DNA from: JAVWIF01 sp036639635
GTDB taxonomy: Bacteria; Bacillota_I; Bacilli_A; Erysipelotrichales; Erysipelotrichaceae
DNA length: 7,486 bases
Assembly: GCA_036639635.1 (NCBI GenBank)
Contig: JAVWIF010000074.1
Location: 1 to 7,486 of the forward strand
Reading direction: 5' to 3'
Position 1 is the first letter of the stretch. Every line of letters starts with the position of its first letter. The translations under genes were made by a program, and so were the position numbers. The notes under the pieces are model-generated. The model was not told where the DNA came from. It was given only the letters and a program-made list of their open reading frames with translations, and made no database searches. Shown one piece after another: positions 5,539 to 7,486 of the stretch.

Positions 5539-5697
5539 AGAAAAAACTAATTTGATGAAATAATTGGCGGTTGAATGGTGCAGATAAATATGATTCAATA
5601 CTGAGGTACTTTATAATCATTTCATCTAGATTCAATTTCATAATATTATTATGTTATTCCCTACTATCACCTCATTTCTTTTCAGCAAAAAAGCAGA
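5539..5697. repeat. Diverged direct repeat, copy R2 (upstream of the ATPase, downstream of fic)
   Basis: Collinear with R1 (3931-4115); the block offsets of 1608 and 1582 nt show small indels between them. In this copy the terminator-like end is intact and serves fic, and the other end leads into the ATPase promoter. The minus strands also share AATTAGTTTTT just before that promoter. Confidence 0.6.
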
Positions 5698-5712
5698 GAT
5701 TACCAACCTCTG
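5687..5712 (-). terminator. Rho-independent terminator of fic
   Basis: On the minus strand CAGAGGTT (5705-5712) pairs with AATCTCTG (5694-5701), eight base pairs with one G-U, around a GGT loop, followed by C and six T (5687-5692). It lies about 80 nt after the fic stop codon. Confidence 0.8.
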
Positions 5713-5790
5713 TTCATATTCATACTTTTAGGTTTCATTCTATCAGGGATTTTCGTTCTCTACAATATTCAGGATATCTTAATTTAGTTG

Positions 5791-6492
5791 TCACAACTTT
5801 TCTTTAGACATGTCAATGAAATCTTCCATTCTTTTGAATTCTTGCATCTGTAATTCTGCTAACATCTTAGTCAATCCCTCTGTATCATATTCAGCAATAA
5901 AATTAAAGTATTCAACTCTACGCTCATCTGGAATAATAACAGGTGCTTGACCTTGTTTAATTAACTCAAAGTTAATAAGTAATCTTCCTGTTCTACCATT
6001 CCCGTCTTCGAAAGGATGAATGTGTTCAAACATGATATGGAAGTGAGCTGCTTTTTCTAGTATAGGAATTTGTTCATTGTTATTGAAATCTTCTACTAGA
6101 TACATCATTTTTTCACGTACTTCCATAGCTGAAGGTGGAATATCTTTAGCACCTCTTATATAAACCTGTACTTGTCTATACCCTGATGTATCAAGAATAT
6201 TTTTATTGATAGTTTCATTTAAATGGATAATCAATGTCTCTGTTAATTGTTCTTCATGTCTTACAGATTCAAGCATTAGATTACTGGCATATTTTAAATT
6301 CACTGCCTCATAAAAATCTCTTGGTTTCACATTATTCAAATTAAAAGAATTATCATTCCATAAAATTGCATATGTTTCAACATATGATAAAGTACTTCCT
6401 TCTATTCTATTAGATGTGTTAACACTTCTCGTAATAAAATCTTCAAAATAATCTTTGCTTTCCGTCATTAACTTAAGTACTTTATTTTTCAT
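5791..6492 (-). CDS. Fic-family protein, class II (self-inhibited) AMP-transferase
   Basis: A 233-residue Fic protein. HPFEDGNGRTGR (159-170) is an intact HxFx(D/E)GNGRxxR active site: H159 is the catalytic base and the GNGR loop binds the nucleotide phosphates, so transfer of AMP or a related nucleotide group to target-protein hydroxyls is expected. The N-terminal SNRIEG (27-32) matches the inhibitory (S/T)xxxE(G/N) helix, placing it in class II with built-in autoinhibition and no separate antitoxin. YRQVQVYIRGAKDIPPSAMEV (105-125) is the usual substrate-flap region. No DNA-binding or membrane domain is seen. I start it at the ATG at 6492, 10 nt after AAAGGAGG; an in-frame TTG at 6519 lies upstream of that site and at the predicted transcription start. 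The target is unknown. Confidence 0.92.
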   Translation of the reverse strand: MKNKVLKLMTESKDYFEDFITRSVNTSNRIEGSTLSYVETYAILWNDNSFNLNNVKPRDFYEAVNLKYASNLMLESVRHEEQLTETLIIHLNETINKNILDTSGYRQVQVYIRGAKDIPPSAMEVREKMMYLVEDFNNNEQIPILEKAAHFHIMFEHIHPFEDGNGRTGRLLINFELIKQGQAPVIIPDERRVEYFNFIAEYDTEGLTKMLAELQMQEFKRMEDFIDMSKEKL

Positions 6493-6502
6493 GATTGTTA
6501 AT

Positions 6503-6510
6503 CCTCCTTT
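6503..6510 (-). promoter_or_regulatory. Ribosome site that fixes the fic start
   Basis: AAAGGAGG on the minus strand lies 10 nt before ATG 6492. It rules out the alternative TTG at 6519, which lies upstream of this site. Confidence 0.85.
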
Positions 6511-6524
6511 ACTTTTCAATCACC

Positions 6525-6533
6525 ATTATACCA
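6525..6533 (-). promoter_or_regulatory. Extended -10 promoter of fic
   Basis: The minus strand reads TGG-TATAAT: a perfect -10 (6525-6530) with TG extension (6532-6533). The -35 region is weak (ATTACT, 17 nt upstream). The predicted start is near 6518, so fic is transcribed separately from the broken HipA-like gene just upstream. Confidence 0.7.
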
Positions 6534-6566
6534 TAACTAGCATTGATAGTAATCCCTACATATTAC

Positions 6567-7486
6567 TTATCGTTCAATTTCTTTATATCTATCGTCATGC
6601 TGCTTCTCTTTTGTTCTTTGCAATTCTGATATTTTTTTTACTCGAAGTTTTATGCCTTCAATCACACACAATCTATTCTTTCTGACGCTATTTGTTTATC
6701 TTTATTCCAGTTACATATTTCACTTTTCCATATGTCAATAAATCCATTCAACTTTGAAAAATCAAATCGTTCTAAATTATCAACATTTTATAATCTTGTC
6801 GAAAGGTGCTTGTACATTTGTGAAAAATTTCCCATATCCAGAATTAAAATTCATATCGAAATAATCTGTTTGGCTTAATAAGGATTGTCCAGTATCATAT
6901 ATTGGTGCAACCTTTATCCATTCTAATGTTTCAACATTTCTTATGATTCCAAAATTTCGTAAATGTCTATCTTCATTAATCATAATATAATCCACTACAA
7001 GCATATTATCCAGTTGTTCTCTTGCATCTTTGATACCATTTTTTCCAAAAATATATACATAATAATTATAATCATTTTGTTAATTATTTCTCTTTTCTAA
7101 AAAGAAAATATCAGCTGCTGGAATCAATTCTGTATTTCCATCAATAAATGAAGGGCATGCAGAGACTACTTGATTTTCAACTTGCTTCAAATAATATGTT
7201 GTATGCTCTATACCTAATGCTTTGCATATATCACTTGCCAAAATTTCGTTGTATAGTTCTTGCCAACTTTTTTTATATCCACCTTTTAATAAAGTTCTGA
7301 CACCGTTCTCTTCAATGTTCCATGCTTTTTTTACCATACCGTTTGTGGAATAGTTAGGAGAACTGCTTAACAATTCGGCCGCCCTAGAACTTGAGCTAAA
7401 AACCGCATTTACAAATTCAAGATAATCAAAATCGTTCGTAAAGAAGTTTATATCTTTCCATTCTAGTTTGTCTTCTATGGGATGAA
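6567..7486 (-). pseudogene. HipA-like kinase gene, broken by a stop codon and two indels; 5' end outside window
   Basis: One reading frame runs from the window edge at 7486 (HPIEDKLEWKDINFF...) through SPNYSTNGMVKKAW, TLLKGGYKKSW, ELYNEILASDICKALGI and NTELI to a TAA at 7080-7082. The same frame then continues (QNDYNYYVYIFGK...) into MLVVDYIMINEDRHLRNFG (NEDRHLRNFG, 6948-6977, the HipA catalytic loop) and APIYDTGQSL (metal-binding Asp). At the A-run 6786-6789 the frame shifts; VDNLERFDFSKLNGFIDIWK continues in another frame until a (TG)4 tract at 6663-6670, where an apparent 2-nt gain returns it to the first frame for EGIKLRVKKISELQR, ending at TAA 6567. The protein resembles HipA-domain kinases, which phosphorylate Ser/Thr in proteins, but it cannot be made full length. 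No HipB-type HTH partner is visible downstream; upstream is not seen. Confidence 0.85.

Larger units (their letters stand above)
5449..5790. other. 342-bp gap between ATPase and fic
   Basis: The gap holds the ATPase ribosome site and promoter (5500-5508), repeat copy R2 (about 5539-5697) and the fic terminator (5687-5712). A 34-codon minus-strand ORF (5537-5641, starting MKLNLDEM) exists but lacks a well-placed ribosome site and is not conserved in the other repeat copy. No gene is supported. Confidence 0.7.

Noticed and set aside
5537..5641. 34-codon minus-strand ORF (starts MKLNLDEM)
   Set aside because: It lies within repeat R2, and the corresponding R1 sequence carries a stop; no suitable ribosome site.
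5571..5807. 78-codon plus-strand ORF
   Set aside because: It runs antisense through the fic terminator and the fic 3' end; no ribosome site.
6493..6519. TTG start giving fic nine extra residues
   Set aside because: The strong ribosome site lies downstream of this TTG and serves ATG 6492; the TTG falls at the predicted transcription start.
6455..6685. 76-codon plus-strand hydrophobic ORF
   Set aside because: Antisense to the fic start, its promoter and the 3' part of the HipA-like pseudogene; the hydrophobic look comes from AT-rich reverse-strand sequence.
7080..7082. In-frame TAA as programmed readthrough or recoding in the HipA-like gene
   Set aside because: Two further frame lesions in the same gene make simple decay more likely; no readthrough signal is recognised.

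Overview
The window looks like chromosomal DNA from a low-GC, spore-forming member of the Bacillota. It is strongly AT-rich, has AAAGGAGG-type Shine-Dalgarno sites and TATAAT promoters, and carries sporulation-type cell-wall genes: a CwlD-like cortex amidase and a SpoIID-like/peptidoglycan-binding protein. I cannot name a genus from the sequence alone.

Layout. (1) 1-99: the 5' part of a tRNA-Ile(GAT) gene on the minus strand, cut by the window edge, with a near-consensus promoter. (2) 129-815: cwlD on the minus strand. (3) 860-2031: a minus-strand redox/electrophile-response unit. A promoter with the 19-bp spacer typical of MerR activators has an 18-bp dyad inside the spacer. It reads into a structured leader with a 6-codon mini-ORF, then a flavodoxin-fold reductase (start corrected to 1809), then its probable regulator, an AdhR-like MerR protein with a cysteine at residue 52. 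(4) 2035-3567: the only plus-strand operon, two overlapping genes: a small transthyretin/CarboxypepD_reg-like beta-sandwich protein and a SpoIID-like domain joined to two peptidoglycan-binding domains, neither with a signal peptide. A strong terminator lies far downstream at 3900-3929. (5) 4222-7486: an accessory-looking minus-strand block: a DUF4143-type AAA+ ATPase, a self-inhibited (class II) Fic enzyme, and a decayed HipA-like kinase gene running off the window. The ATPase and fic have their own extended -10 promoters; fic has a clear terminator.

Most interesting signals. The ATPase gene is bracketed by two diverged direct copies of a roughly 160-185 bp segment (about 3931-4115 and 5539-5697), which suggests a duplicated or exchangeable cassette. 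The HipA-like gene is broken by an in-frame TAA and two indels in simple-sequence tracts that together restore the frame. The redox unit has a strong ribosome site serving only a 6-codon ORF that lies inside a hairpin. cwlD and the plus-strand spore operon share the same SigE-like promoter geometry. I found no complete new defence system and no CRISPR array; the accessory block is best read as orphan toxin-like genes, one already dead.
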